A DNA stretch of 64,000 nt from Betaproteobacteria bacterium (GCA_025362735.1 JANYFL010000057.1:1-64000); one strand, 5' to 3'; shown: positions 18,281-28,680, numbered from the stretch's first letter. Notes: a model not told the origin generated them from the letters alone. Made by a program: numbers and translations.

Positions 18281-21200
18281 ATGAACACAATCCTCGGAAC
18301 GTCCCGGAAAATCAAGAAGCTCCTGGTTGCCAATCGCAGTGAAATTGCGATTCGGGTGATGCGGGCGGCGGCTGAGTTGGGCATACGCACGGTCGCGGTT
18401 TATGCTGCGGAAGACCGCTTTGCTTTGCATCGTTTCAAGGCCGATGAAAGTTATCTGGTGGGCGAAGGCAAAAAACCGATTGCTGCCTATCTGGATATTG
18501 CCGACATCATTCGCATCGCTCAAGAAGCTGGCGTCGATGCGATTCATCCCGGTTACGGCTTCTTGTCCGAGAACCCGGACTTTGCTGATGCCTGTGCGGC
18601 CAACGGTATTCTGTTCGTCGGACCCAAACCGGAAGTGATGCGCACACTGGGCAACAAGGTTGCTGCGCGTCACGCTGCGGTTTCTGCGGGTGTGCCCGTG
18701 ATGCCCGCGACCGGTGCCTTGCCGAAAGATATCGACGAGGCCAAACGAATGGCCGCAGCAGTGGGCTATCCGTTAATGCTCAAGGCCAGTTGGGGCGGCG
18801 GCGGACGCGGCATGCGCGTGATCGAAAACGAAGTGGAACTGCCCGGGCAACTTGAGTTGGCACGACGCGAAGCCGCTGCTGCTTTCGGCAATGATGAAAT
18901 GTATCTGGAAAAACTGGTGCGGCGTGCGCGCCACGTCGAAGTGCAAATCCTTGGAGACACGCATGGCAATCTGGTGCATCTGTTTGAGCGTGACTGTTCG
19001 GTACAGCGGCGTAACCAGAAGGTGGTCGAGCGTGCGCCCGCACCGTATCTGACCGATGCCACGCGCAAAGAGTTGTGCGAATCGGCTTTGCGACTGGGCC
19101 GTGCTGTTAGCTATACCCATGCGGGGACGGTCGAGTTTCTGATGGATGCAGACACCAACCAGTTTTATTTCATCGAAGTCAATCCGCGCATCCAGGTTGA
19201 ACATACCGTCACGGAACAAGTGACCGGCATCGATATTGTCAAGGCACAAATTCGCATTAGTGAAGGTGCGCATGTTGGCGAGGGACTGCCTTCGGCAGGC
19301 GTCCCCGCTCAAGCGGATATTCGGCTCAACGGCCACGCCCTGCAATGCCGTGTCACCACAGAAGATCCTGAGAATAATTTCACCCCCGACTATGGCCGAC
19401 TGACCGCTTACCGCAGTGCTTCCGGTTTTGGTATCCGCCTTGACGGCGGCACCGCTTATGCGGGTGCAGTCATCACGCCTTATTACGATTCGCTGCTGGT
19501 CAAGGTAACGGCCTGGGCACCGACTTCGGATGAAACCATTGCACGTATGGATCGCGCGTTGCGCGAGTTTCGCGTGCGCGGGGTCTCGACCAATCTGCAG
19601 TTTCTGGAAAACGTCATCAATCATCCCACCTTCAAATCGGGTGAGTGCATTACGCGCTTTATCGACACCACGCCGGAGCTGTTCCAGTTCACAACGCGGC
19701 GTGATCGCGCCACCCGCCTGCTCAGTTTTATTGGTGAAGTGAATATCAACGGAAATCCGGAAATGAAAGGGCGGATCATCCCGAAGGGCCCTCTGCCGCA
19801 CCCGCTGTTGCCACTGTCCAAACGCATGTTGCCAGTCACACCGGGTAGTCGTGACCTTCTCAAGTCGCTCGGTCCCGAAAAATTCGCGCAATGGATGAAG
19901 GATCAGCCGCAAGTGCTGCTCACCGACACGACCATGCGCGATGCACACCAGTCGCTGTTTGCGACGCGCATGCGTACGGCCGACATGATTGCGATTGCCC
20001 CTTACTACGCACGTCTGTTGCCCAACCTGTTTTCGATGGAATGCTGGGGCGGAGCGACCTTCGACGTGGCCATGCGCTTTCTCAAGGAAGATCCGTGGGA
20101 TCGGCTTGCACAGTTGCGCCAACACATTCCGAACATCCTGTTCCAGATGTTGTTGCGCGGCTCGAACGCTGTCGGCTATACCAACTATGCCGACAATGTC
20201 GTCAAGCATTTCGTAACGCAAGCGGCAAGCGGCGGTATTGATCTGTTCCGTGTCTTCGATTCACTCAACTGGGTCGAGAATATGCGCGTGGCGATTGATG
20301 CTGTGCGTGAGACTGGTGCTTTGTGTGAAGGTGCCATCTGCTACACCGGCGATCTGCTTGATCCCAATCGGCCTAAATATGATCTCAAGTATTACGTCAC
20401 GATGGCGAAGGATCTCGAACGTGCCGGCGTGCACATCCTCGCGATCAAGGATATGGCGGGTATCTGCAAGCCTCAAGCTGCACGCATGTTGATTAGTGCT
20501 TTGAAACAAGAGACAGGCTTACCCATCCATTTCCATACGCACGATACCAGCGGTATTGCGGCGGCCAGCGTGCTGGCTGCGGTGGAAGCCGGATGCGATG
20601 CGGTCGATGGCGCGATGGATGCGATGAGTGGCCTGACCTCGCAGCCGAATCTCGGCTCGATTGCGGCAGCGCTGGTTGGGAGCGAACGCGATCCGCAAAT
20701 CAGTCAGGCGGCCATGTTCGACATTTCGCAATACTGGGAAGGCGCGCGCCGGGCATATGAACCTTTCGAAGCAGATATCCGTTCCGGTACGTCGGATGTC
20801 TATCGTCACGAAATGCCCGGCGGTCAATACACCAATCTGCGTGAACAGGCGCGGGCGATGGGGCTGGCGCACCGTTGGACCGAAGTGTCGCAGGCCTATG
20901 CCGATGTGAACCAGTTGTTCGGCGACATCGTCAAGGTCACGCCGACCTCAAAAGTGGTTGGTGACATGGCGTTGTTCATGGTGGCCAACGACCTCACGCC
21001 TGCGGACGTGCGCGATCCTTCACGCGAGATTGCTTTCCCGGAATCAGTTGTCTCGCTATTCAAGGGCGAACTGGGTTTCCCTGCGGATGGCTTTCCGAAA
21101 GAACTTGAACAGAAAGTGTTGAAGGGAGGCAAGCCTTTGGTAGGGCGACCTGGCGCGCATTTGCCGCCAGTTGATTTCGTCACAGTGCGTGCGCAAGTCG

Positions 21201-21751
21201 AGCAGGAAGTGGAACGCAAGATCACTGAACCGGAACTGGCTTCGTATCTGATGTATCCGAAAGTCTTTCGCGATTATGTCGCGCATCGTCGTCAATTTGG
21301 CAACGTAAGTCTGTTACCAACACCGGTATTTTTTTACGGTCTGAATGATGGCGAGGAAGTCTCGGTCAATATCGATCAAGGCAAGACGCTGGTGATCCGC
21401 ATGCAGGGCCGCACCGACATCAGCGACGAAGGACTAAGCAAACTGTTCTTTGAGTTGAACGGACAGCCGAGGCTGATCCGCATCGACCATGCGGGTGTGG
21501 TCAAAATCAGCGCCCACCCACGCGCCGATGAAAATAATCCGAATCACATCGGCGCACCAATGCCCGGCATTATCGTCACAGTAGCGATCAAACCCGATCA
21601 GAAAGTACTCAAGGGAGATCCATTGGTTTCAATCGAGGCGATGAAAATGGAAACCATGTTGCGCGCCGAACGGGATGGTGTCGTCAAGACGGTTCACGTC
21701 AAACCGGGATCAGTCATTTCTGCCAAAGATCTGCTGGTTGAAATGACCTGA
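18281..21751 (+). CDS. pyc: Pyruvate carboxylase, single-chain
   Basis: A 1156-residue biotin enzyme that makes oxaloacetate from pyruvate, bicarbonate and ATP. Biotin carboxylase: KLLVANRSEIAIRVMRA at the N terminus, HPGYGFLSENPDFADAC near 89, FIEVNPRIQVEHTVTEQ near 298. Carboxyltransferase: LTDTTMRDAHQSLFATRMRT from about residue 547, with MECWGGATFDV and IKDMAG for metal and substrate. Carrier domain: SIEAMKMETML with the biotinylated Lys1122. All three parts are complete. It sits between glk and zwf, so pyruvate from the Entner-Doudoroff pathway can be carboxylated in the same gene block. The 126 bp before it leave room for its own promoter. Confidence 0.97.
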   Translation: MNTILGTSRKIKKLLVANRSEIAIRVMRAAAELGIRTVAVYAAEDRFALHRFKADESYLVGEGKKPIAAYLDIADIIRIAQEAGVDAIHPGYGFLSENPDFADACAANGILFVGPKPEVMRTLGNKVAARHAAVSAGVPVMPATGALPKDIDEAKRMAAAVGYPLMLKASWGGGGRGMRVIENEVELPGQLELARREAAAAFGNDEMYLEKLVRRARHVEVQILGDTHGNLVHLFERDCSVQRRNQKVVERAPAPYLTDATRKELCESALRLGRAVSYTHAGTVEFLMDADTNQFYFIEVNPRIQVEHTVTEQVTGIDIVKAQIRISEGAHVGEGLPSAGVPAQADIRLNGHALQCRVTTEDPENNFTPDYGRLTAYRSASGFGIRLDGGTAYAGAVITPYYDSLLVKVTAWAPTSDETIARMDRALREFRVRGVSTNLQFLENVINHPTFKSGECITRFIDTTPELFQFTTRRDRATRLLSFIGEVNINGNPEMKGRIIPKGPLPHPLLPLSKRMLPVTPGSRDLLKSLGPEKFAQWMKDQPQVLLTDTTMRDAHQSLFATRMRTADMIAIAPYYARLLPNLFSMECWGGATFDVAMRFLKEDPWDRLAQLRQHIPNILFQMLLRGSNAVGYTNYADNVVKHFVTQAASGGIDLFRVFDSLNWVENMRVAIDAVRETGALCEGAICYTGDLLDPNRPKYDLKYYVTMAKDLERAGVHILAIKDMAGICKPQAARMLISALKQETGLPIHFHTHDTSGIAAASVLAAVEAGCDAVDGAMDAMSGLTSQPNLGSIAAALVGSERDPQISQAAMFDISQYWEGARRAYEPFEADIRSGTSDVYRHEMPGGQYTNLREQARAMGLAHRWTEVSQAYADVNQLFGDIVKVTPTSKVVGDMALFMVANDLTPADVRDPSREIAFPESVVSLFKGELGFPADGFPKELEQKVLKGGKPLVGRPGAHLPPVDFVTVRAQVEQEVERKITEPELASYLMYPKVFRDYVAHRRQFGNVSLLPTPVFFYGLNDGEEVSVNIDQGKTLVIRMQGRTDISDEGLSKLFFELNGQPRLIRIDHAGVVKISAHPRADENNPNHIGAPMPGIIVTVAIKPDQKVLKGDPLVSIEAMKMETMLRAERDGVVKTVHVKPGSVISAKDLLVEMT

Positions 21752-21779
21752 CAAAAAATCAAATGAAGAGACTACCTAC

Positions 21780-23261
21780 ATGATTTCAGAATCCTCAACA
21801 TCAAACTGCGGCGCGCTTGTGTTATTCGGTGCAACCGGAGATCTGGCCCGGCGGATGTTATGGCCATCGCTCTATGCACTGGATCATGATGGTCTGCTAT
21901 CGCCCGAGTTTCGCCTGATAGGCGCGGCACATTCTGCGCATACCGACGAGGAATTCATCGCACGGGTCAAGGAGGCTGTTCTCAAGTCGGCCAACGGAAA
22001 AATTTTTAACGATGAAACCTTTGACCGATTTGCCAAGCGCATCCGCTACGTATCCGTAGATGCACTGGCACCGGATGGACTGATGCCATTGGAACAGGTG
22101 ATCGGCAAAAAGGGCGACCGCAAGAGTGGTGTCATTTACTATCTTTCCACCGCACCGAAACTGTTTGGTCCGATTTGCCGAGCGTTGGGGCAAAGTGGTT
22201 TGGCGGGACGGAGCTGCAGGGTGGTGGTCGAGAAGCCCATTGGCACGGACGTTGTGACAGCTCGCGAAACAAATGCGGCGATTGCCTCAGCGTTTGATGA
22301 AACGCAGGTTTACCGGATTGACCATTATCTGGGCAAGGAAGCGGTTCAGAATCTGCTCGCACTGCGTTTTGGCAATTCGATTTTTGAGCCGCTCTGGAAC
22401 GCTAACAACATCGAGCATGTGCAGATCACGGTCGCCGAGACCGTCGGCGTCGAAGGCCGTTGGGCCTATTACGATGGCGTGGGGGCTTTGCGCGACATGG
22501 TGCAAAGTCACGTATTGCAATTGCTTTGTCTGTTGGCGATGGAACCGCCGGCTGGCTTTACTCCTTCAGCAGTGCGCAACGAAAAAGTTAAAGTGTTGTG
22601 GTCGTTGCGACCCATTGACGAAACCAACGTTGCTGCAAATACGGTCACGGGTCAATACAGCGCTGGCTTTAGCGGCAGCGTTTCTGCACCCGGCTATCGC
22701 GAGGAAGAGGGTGCCAATACTGTTTCGGACACAGAGACCTTCGTTGCCCTGCGCGTGGAAATCGACAACTGGCGCTGGGCGGGCGTGCCGTTTTATCTAC
22801 GCACCGGCAAGCGCATGCAAAAGCGCCTGAGTGAAATCGTCGTTCAGTTCAAGGCTGCGCCTTACAACATTTTTGCCGATGTCGGCGCAACCCTGACATC
22901 GAACCGTTTGCATATTCAGTTGCAACCGGACGAAATGATTACCCTGACCCTGATGCACAAGCAGCCCGGTTTGCACGGCATGAAACTCAGCGAAGTCGGG
23001 CTCGATCTTTCGCTCGGCAGCGCCTTTGCAACGGGCCGCCGCCGCATTGCTTACGAACGCATGATCCTGGATGTACTGCAAGGAAATTCGGCACTATTTG
23101 TACGCGGTGATGAAGTCGAAGCCGCATGGCAATGGATCGACGGTATCGTTAAAGGCTGGCGCACGACCGGGCAGAAACCCAAGCTCTATGGAGCAGGTAG
23201 TTGGGGACCCAGCGCAGCGATTGGATTACCGGAACGTCACGGCCATACCTGGCATGAGTAG
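21780..23261 (+). CDS. zwf: Glucose-6-phosphate 1-dehydrogenase
   Basis: A 493-residue enzyme that oxidises glucose 6-phosphate to 6-phosphogluconolactone with NAD(P)+. The N-terminal nucleotide fold has LVLFGATGDLARRMLWPSLY and the active site motif is YRIDHYLGKEAVQN with the catalytic His. Length is normal. It is the last gene of the Entner-Doudoroff block and starts 28 bp after pyc, so it is very likely cotranscribed with pyc. Confidence 0.97.
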   Translation: MISESSTSNCGALVLFGATGDLARRMLWPSLYALDHDGLLSPEFRLIGAAHSAHTDEEFIARVKEAVLKSANGKIFNDETFDRFAKRIRYVSVDALAPDGLMPLEQVIGKKGDRKSGVIYYLSTAPKLFGPICRALGQSGLAGRSCRVVVEKPIGTDVVTARETNAAIASAFDETQVYRIDHYLGKEAVQNLLALRFGNSIFEPLWNANNIEHVQITVAETVGVEGRWAYYDGVGALRDMVQSHVLQLLCLLAMEPPAGFTPSAVRNEKVKVLWSLRPIDETNVAANTVTGQYSAGFSGSVSAPGYREEEGANTVSDTETFVALRVEIDNWRWAGVPFYLRTGKRMQKRLSEIVVQFKAAPYNIFADVGATLTSNRLHIQLQPDEMITLTLMHKQPGLHGMKLSEVGLDLSLGSAFATGRRRIAYERMILDVLQGNSALFVRGDEVEAAWQWIDGIVKGWRTTGQKPKLYGAGSWGPSAAIGLPERHGHTWHE

Positions 23262-23331
23262 TGGGTCGTGTTTCAGTTTGCGTAGGGTTCGATAAATTGT
23301 CCATGCACGATCATTCGGTTTGGGAGGGAAC

Positions 23332-25656
23332 GTGATAGAGGCCTGGATCGTAATTTCAGTAAGGCGCGGACGGTCATTCCTTGCGGCAGCAATATCTGTG
23401 CTGCTCGTGGCCTGCGGTTCAGGTGGTATCAAGACCAGCTACCAGACACCCCACCTGCCTGCAGCCAGAAGCCCGCTCGTTCCCCCTGATCTGATACAAG
23501 CCTGTCCGATCCAGACTTCGACAATCGAAACCTTGACGACCAAGGGGACGGGGCTCGCCTTCAATGGCGCCCGCTTTGGCACGGTGGGTACCTATACCTA
23601 TGTGCTGGCCGAAGCCAGTGCAAGTGTTTCGAGCAATGATCCCTGTGCAGCCACCATCGTCGATCTGAAAAATGCAGGTGACCGGAATGGCCGGGTGCAC
23701 TACGCGTTCGATGTCGTCATCCTGCATCCCACTGAGCTTGCCAAAGCCAATGGCACGCTGCTATACGAAGTCGTCAATCGTGGCACCTCGCTTGGCTTTG
23801 CCGTACTCAATGACGGCACGCCGAACAATTTATTCGATGCGGTCAAGCCTGTCATTCCGACTTCTGCATCCGCTGTGATTCCTGGCCTGGGTGCGGGTAA
23901 CGGTTTCCTGATGAACCGGGGCGTCACCGTTGTCTGGTCGGGCTGGCAGGGCGACAAGCCACAGAGTCTGAACGTTAGCAGTGCGCTCATTACTTCTGCC
24001 AAAAAATGGTATGGGCCTGGCATGAGTCTGCCGGTCGCTCTGGACAAGGCCAACAACAATGCGCACATCACTGGCCAGGTTCAGGATGAGTTCATTGCCA
24101 GCAATGCCATGTCCAGCCAGCTGGTCACCAACTTCAGGATGGCACCGGACACAATCGCAACCGCGTACATGACCGTCCAAAAAACAGCCACGTCGACTCC
24201 GGTCCGGCTCGATTCTTCTTTGTGGAATTTTGTTGCCGCGCCGGGAAATAGATCGAGCGCAGGCGAAGGCATGGTGACCATCAACCACGCGGCTGTTGTG
24301 GCGGACAAGAAATATGCGAACGCGCTTGATAGCGGGAGTGATAAAGGATCAATCTTTCACTTCAATTACACAGCGATTGACCCCAAGGTCATGGGCCTGG
24401 GTTTTCTCGCCACACGCGATTTGATCTCTTTTCTGCGCTATCAGACGCAAGATACGGCGGGCCATCCCAACCCGCTCGCTGGTCGCATCAAAACGAGTCT
24501 GGCGATTGGCATTTCACAGTCGGGCCGTTACCTTCGTGATTTTCTCTGGCAAGGCTTCAATACCGACGCGCAATTCAGACCGGTATTCGACGGCTTGATG
24601 CCCATGGTTGGTGGCTCGCGCAAAACCTATACCAATTACCGTTGGGCCAAGCCAGGCGATTTCTCGCAGGAACATGAAACGCATTACACGCCTGGGGATC
24701 AGTTTCCTTTTGCCTACGCCACTATCACGGATCCACTAACCGGAAAGATGGACGGGCTGTTGCAGAAGTGTTCTGAGCTGCGTACTTGTCCCAAGGTCTT
24801 TCAATATGACAGCCCGATTGAGTTCACCAGCGCGCGCGCCTCGTTGCTGGTGACCAATGGTGCCGGAAAGGAACTCGCCATTCCGGAAGGCGTGCGTCTC
24901 TTCTATGCCGCAGGTACATCCCATACGCCAACCGCCCTGGCGAGTAACGCGGCCTTACAGCCGGACTACTCAGTGGATCGTGAAGTACCTGCGAGCGCCC
25001 CCGTGGCTGCACCGCCTGCTTTGGTCGCCAGCACAGCCCTCGTACGAGCGCTGTTCGTCAATCTGGAAGGCTGGGTTAACGGCACCGCCCGACCTTTGCC
25101 GAACAACTATCCCTTGCTGAGTACCGGTACGCTCGCGCTGCCAAGTGCCAGTCCAGCGAGTATTGGCGCTCCTGATCTATCCGCTATCGGCCTTGACTTC
25201 ACCGGCCATTACAACACCCTCAGCGTCAATGACGACAGCGTCATTCCGGTGGTTGCATCGAGCCGGTTTTATGTCGTCCATCTTCCGATTGTCGATGCCT
25301 TGGGCAATGACAAAGCCGGCATCAAGATGCCCGACATCGCTGTGCCGCTCGCCACGTTTCGCGGTAACAGCCCGCGCAAACCCGGATTCGTAGCGGGCAT
25401 CCAGTTTGGCCTGGCCAGCTCACAGCGGGCCCTTGCCATGACACCCGCGACTAGGCTTGTCGGTGATCCACGCAAGACGGTCGAGGAGCTTTACCCCACG
25501 CGTGCCGCGTATGTGACTAAGGTGCGCGCCACCGTTGATCAACTTGTTGCAGAGGGCTATCTGCTCAACAGTCAAGATGGCATCAACGATGCGGACGATT
25601 ACAATAATCGGGCCTTGATGCAAAGCCTGCAAACCAATTTTTTGAATCTGCCTTAA
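23332..25656 (+). CDS. Alpha/beta hydrolase domain-containing lipoprotein (PF20091-like)
   Basis: About 774 residues from GTG 23332, which has GGGAGG just upstream; a TTG at 23320 is also open. The N terminus is a lipoprotein signal: two Arg, a hydrophobic run, and the lipobox LLVAC, so the protein should be anchored to a membrane and act in the periplasm or at the surface. The nucleophile elbow is GISQSGRYLRDF near residue 395. The repeated phrases DVVILHP, YEVVNRG and FPFAYATITDPLTG resemble the uncharacterised alpha/beta hydrolase family PF20091. It is followed by a Tat-type amidohydrolase. It may be an esterase for aromatic or plant esters, but that is a guess. Confidence 0.8.
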   Translation: MIEAWIVISVRRGRSFLAAAISVLLVACGSGGIKTSYQTPHLPAARSPLVPPDLIQACPIQTSTIETLTTKGTGLAFNGARFGTVGTYTYVLAEASASVSSNDPCAATIVDLKNAGDRNGRVHYAFDVVILHPTELAKANGTLLYEVVNRGTSLGFAVLNDGTPNNLFDAVKPVIPTSASAVIPGLGAGNGFLMNRGVTVVWSGWQGDKPQSLNVSSALITSAKKWYGPGMSLPVALDKANNNAHITGQVQDEFIASNAMSSQLVTNFRMAPDTIATAYMTVQKTATSTPVRLDSSLWNFVAAPGNRSSAGEGMVTINHAAVVADKKYANALDSGSDKGSIFHFNYTAIDPKVMGLGFLATRDLISFLRYQTQDTAGHPNPLAGRIKTSLAIGISQSGRYLRDFLWQGFNTDAQFRPVFDGLMPMVGGSRKTYTNYRWAKPGDFSQEHETHYTPGDQFPFAYATITDPLTGKMDGLLQKCSELRTCPKVFQYDSPIEFTSARASLLVTNGAGKELAIPEGVRLFYAAGTSHTPTALASNAALQPDYSVDREVPASAPVAAPPALVASTALVRALFVNLEGWVNGTARPLPNNYPLLSTGTLALPSASPASIGAPDLSAIGLDFTGHYNTLSVNDDSVIPVVASSRFYVVHLPIVDALGNDKAGIKMPDIAVPLATFRGNSPRKPGFVAGIQFGLASSQRALAMTPATRLVGDPRKTVEELYPTRAAYVTKVRATVDQLVAEGYLLNSQDGINDADDYNNRALMQSLQTNFLNLP

Positions 25657-25865
25657 TTGAATCTGTTTTAAATCGTTTAGGCTTCATATTGGGCAAGCGG
25701 GGTTGACCGCCTGCACATCGCTTGCGTGCTTTGCCCGATTGCCATAGGCTCTACCTGTATTTGCTTCTGAGGAAAAAGGCCAGACTGAAATTGGCGAATT
25801 TTTCGGTAAAGCCCAGTTTTTGAATAAGCCGGTGCAGTGAACCAATTAATCGGGAGGCATTAAGC

Positions 25866-26951
25866 ATGCATACTGAATTGGATTTTCAGTCGGGGCTTTC
25901 GCGTCGGGCAGTCATCAAGGGCATCGCTGGCCTGGTCGGCTGTGCACTATGTTCGCCACGAGTCGGCGCAGCGACTTCTCCCTGGAGAATTGATGTTCAT
26001 CATCACTTCATCCCTCCCGCTTACCGCGATTTTTTCGCTGTTGCCAAAACACCATCTGGGGGGCCGCCAATCGTTCCACCGACGAACTGGAGTCTGGAGG
26101 CCACCCTCGAAGCAATGGAGCGTGGCGGAACGGCGAAGGCGGTGCTCTCGATTTTTACGCCCACTGACGTGGGCACGCTTGAGCAGCGTGTGCGCTTGTC
26201 GCGCGATATCAACGAATATGCAGCCAAATTGAGAGCGGATCATCCAGGCCGTTTCGGGCATTTTGCAAGCTTGCCGATGCCGGATATGGATGCCTGCTTG
26301 ACCGAGCTGGCTTATGCCTTCGATACCCTCAAAGTGGACGGCGTTGCGATCTATAGCAATGTGGGGGATCGCTGGGTTGGGGACGCCAGCTTTGAACCGC
26401 TCTATGCCGAACTCAACCGCCGCAAAGCCATTGTCTTTGTGCATCCCGTCATTGCCAACTGTTGCCGCGGCCTGATTGCGGGCATCCCAGACAACATTAT
26501 CGAGTACGGTACGGACACCTCGCGCGTGATCGCGAGTTTGATTTTTAACGGGATCACGACGCGTTATCCGGATATTCGCTTTTTGTTCCCGCATGGCGGC
26601 GGCACCATGCCGTATTTGATTGAACGCTTTCTCGGCGGCACCAAAGCGGAAATTATTCCTGGAGTGGTGACGCAGGGACAGGGCCCACCCTATGTTCCGC
26701 ATCAGCCCCCGGCCGGCGCCTTGCATGAGGTTCGCAAAATGTTTTACGACACCGCCCAGTGTGCCAATCCTGTGGCCATGGCCGCGCTGAGAAAATTGGT
26801 GCCGACGTCGCAAATTTTGTTTGGTACCGATTACTTTTACCGAACGCCTGAAGAGACTGCTGCAGGCCTCGAAAGCTGTGGCATTTTTTCAAAGTCGGAG
26901 CTGCGCGCCATTGGACGCGATAACGCGGTCAAATTGCTTGCTGCGATTTGA
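25866..26951 (+). CDS. Amidohydrolase family 2 protein with Tat-like leader (second copy)
   Basis: A 361-residue paralogue of the protein at 3968. It begins with LSRRAVIKGIAGLVGCALC, a good twin-arginine leader (SRRxxxK), and no internal Met lies between the leader and the metal motif, so an exported form is more likely here. The metal ligands are HHH at 45-47 (VHHHF), FVHP, FPHGGG and GTDYFYRTP. Its preferred relatives are decarboxylases and hydrolases of aromatic acids. It follows the alpha/beta hydrolase lipoprotein by 209 bp and has GGGAGG before its ATG. Both proteins would then meet in the periplasm. Confidence 0.86.
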   Translation: MHTELDFQSGLSRRAVIKGIAGLVGCALCSPRVGAATSPWRIDVHHHFIPPAYRDFFAVAKTPSGGPPIVPPTNWSLEATLEAMERGGTAKAVLSIFTPTDVGTLEQRVRLSRDINEYAAKLRADHPGRFGHFASLPMPDMDACLTELAYAFDTLKVDGVAIYSNVGDRWVGDASFEPLYAELNRRKAIVFVHPVIANCCRGLIAGIPDNIIEYGTDTSRVIASLIFNGITTRYPDIRFLFPHGGGTMPYLIERFLGGTKAEIIPGVVTQGQGPPYVPHQPPAGALHEVRKMFYDTAQCANPVAMAALRKLVPTSQILFGTDYFYRTPEETAAGLESCGIFSKSELRAIGRDNAVKLLAAI

Positions 26952-27108
26952 GGCTGTCATGGCACGTGGGTTACATGCAAAAGTGAAATTCCCAGTCAAC
27001 GTGCGCTGAATGACGGCCTGAGCCTATGGCATAATCAAAAACCAGCTAGAGGGAGTATTTGAGCTCGTTTTGACGAGGCTTTGCTCCCGGCAACACTACA
27101 GGTTTGAG

Positions 27109-28518
27109 ATGACTGCACAGACGCTTTACGACAAATTGTGGAATGCCCACGCCGTGCATGCCGAGGAAGACGGCACGACGGTGCTCTATATCGACCGGCA
27201 TCTGGTTCATGAAGTAACCAGTCCGCAGGCTTTCGAGGGGCTGAGAGTGGCTGGGCGCAAGCCCTGGCGTATCTCGGCCAATCTGGCTGTGGTGGATCAC
27301 AATGTGCCCACGACTCATCGCATTGATGGTGTTGCCGATCCCGTGTCGCGTCTGCAAATTGAGACGCTGGATGCGAACGTGAAAGTTCACGGGATTACCT
27401 ACTTCAACTTGCTCGACAAACGGCAAGGGATTGTGCACATCATCGGGCCGGAGCAGGGTGCAACCTTGCCGGGCATGACAGTGGTCTGTGGTGATTCGCA
27501 TACTAGTACGCATGGCGCATTTGCAGCCTTGGCATTTGGTATCGGCACGTCGGAAGTCGAACATGTGTTGGCGACCCAGACCCTGCTGATGAAAAAAGCA
27601 AAAAACATGTTGGTGCGTGTGGAAGGCAAGCTGCCGCGCGGCTGTACGGCCAAAGACATTGTGCTGACGGTCATCGGCAAAATTGGTACCGCAGGTGGTA
27701 CCGGTTATGCCATTGAATTTGCTGGCGGCGCCATCCGCGCGTTGTCGATGGAAGGCCGCATGACTGTTTGCAACATGGCGATTGAAGCCGGTGCGCGCGC
27801 GGGTATGGTGGCTTGTGATGACACGACGATTAACTATGTCAAAGGACGTCCCTATACCCCGGCAGGCCCGATGTGGGAGCCAGCGGTCGCTTACTGGCGC
27901 ACCTTGCACAGCGATGCCGGGGCTCAGTTCGACCAGGTTGTCGAATTTGACGCGTCAACGATCAAGCCGCAGGTCACTTGGGGCACTTCGCCCGAAATGG
28001 TCGTGACGATTGATGATCGCGTACCTGATCCTGAGAAAGAAAAGGATCCGGTCAAACGCGAGGGCATTGAACGTGCGCTGAGCTACATGGGCTTAAAGCC
28101 CGATACGGCCATGCAGGACATTCGGATCGACAAAGTTTTCATCGGTTCCTGTACCAATGCACGCATCGAAGATTTGCGCGATGCCGCTTGGGTCGTGCAA
28201 CGTTTGGGCAAGCGCTTGGCGTCGAACGTCAAGTTGGCGCTGGTGGTGCCGGGATCGGGACTGGTCAAAGCCCAGGCCGAGGCGGAAGGACTGGACAAGA
28301 TTTTCACTAACGCGGGGTTTGAGTGGCGCGAACCGGGTTGTTCAATGTGTCTGGCGATGAATGCAGATCGGTTGGAGCCGGGTGAACGCTGCGCTTCGAC
28401 TTCGAACCGTAACTTTGAAGGTCGGCAAGGTCAGGGTGGACGCACTCATCTGGTCAGTCCGGCAATGGCTGCAGCTGCTGGTGTGGAAGGCCATTTTGTC
28501 GATGTGCGTCGTCTTTAA
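27109..28518 (+). CDS. leuC: 3-isopropylmalate dehydratase large subunit
   Basis: A 470-residue aconitase-family subunit that isomerises 2- to 3-isopropylmalate in leucine synthesis, with LeuD. It carries the cluster cysteines in [16 protein letters not shown] and in [11 protein letters not shown], and the early [12 protein letters not shown] block. The ATG at 27109 fits the family start ([14 protein letters not shown]); a TTG at 27070 would add thirteen residues. It heads leuC-entericidin-leuD-membrane protein-leuB, all on the same strand. The 157 bp upstream hold no gene; a CATAAT hexamer near 27030 could be a -10 box. Confidence 0.97.
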   Translation: MTAQTLYDKLWNAHAVHAEEDGTTVLYIDRHLVHEVTSPQAFEGLRVAGRKPWRISANLAVVDHNVPTTHRIDGVADPVSRLQIETLDANVKVHGITYFNLLDKRQGIVHIIGPEQGATLPGMTVVCGDSHTSTHGAFAALAFGIGTSEVEHVLATQTLLMKKAKNMLVRVEGKLPRGCTAKDIVLTVIGKIGTAGGTGYAIEFAGGAIRALSMEGRMTVCNMAIEAGARAGMVACDDTTINYVKGRPYTPAGPMWEPAVAYWRTLHSDAGAQFDQVVEFDASTIKPQVTWGTSPEMVVTIDDRVPDPEKEKDPVKREGIERALSYMGLKPDTAMQDIRIDKVFIGSCTNARIEDLRDAAWVVQRLGKRLASNVKLALVVPGSGLVKAQAEAEGLDKIFTNAGFEWREPGCSMCLAMNADRLEPGERCASTSNRNFEGRQGQGGRTHLVSPAMAAAAGVEGHFVDVRRL

Positions 28519-28542
28519 TTTTAGATAATCAGAAGAAAGGAA

Positions 28543-28680
28543 ATGAGCATGAAAAAGTGGATTGCCACGCTACTCGCCTTGGGTTTGATGACGGTGCTAA
28601 CGGGATGCAATACAGTTGCAGGATTTGGCAAGGATCTCGAAAAAGTTGGCGACAAGGTTCAGGGCGCCGCTCAAAAATGA
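28543..28680 (+). CDS. Entericidin-like small lipoprotein
   Basis: A 45-residue protein: two Lys, a hydrophobic run, and the lipobox LTGC with the lipidated Cys22, followed by a 23-residue mature tail NTVAGFGKDLEKVGDKVQGA plus a basic end. The tail is typical of entericidin A/B lipoproteins (NTxxGxGxDxxxxG). AGAAAGGAAA is a good ribosome site. It lies in the 186 bp between leuC and leuD and runs in the same direction, so it is transcribed with the leucine genes. Entericidins are small outer membrane or periplasmic lipoproteins; here the role is unknown. Confidence 0.88.
   Translation: MSMKKWIATLLALGLMTVLTGCNTVAGFGKDLEKVGDKVQGAAQK

Noticed and set aside
18773-20221. A 482-codon open frame on the minus strand inside the pyruvate carboxylase gene
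   Set aside because: It is antisense to the well-conserved carboxylase and carboxyltransferase code, and its composition is what a reverse-frame shadow of a GC-rich gene gives. No motif is recognisable.
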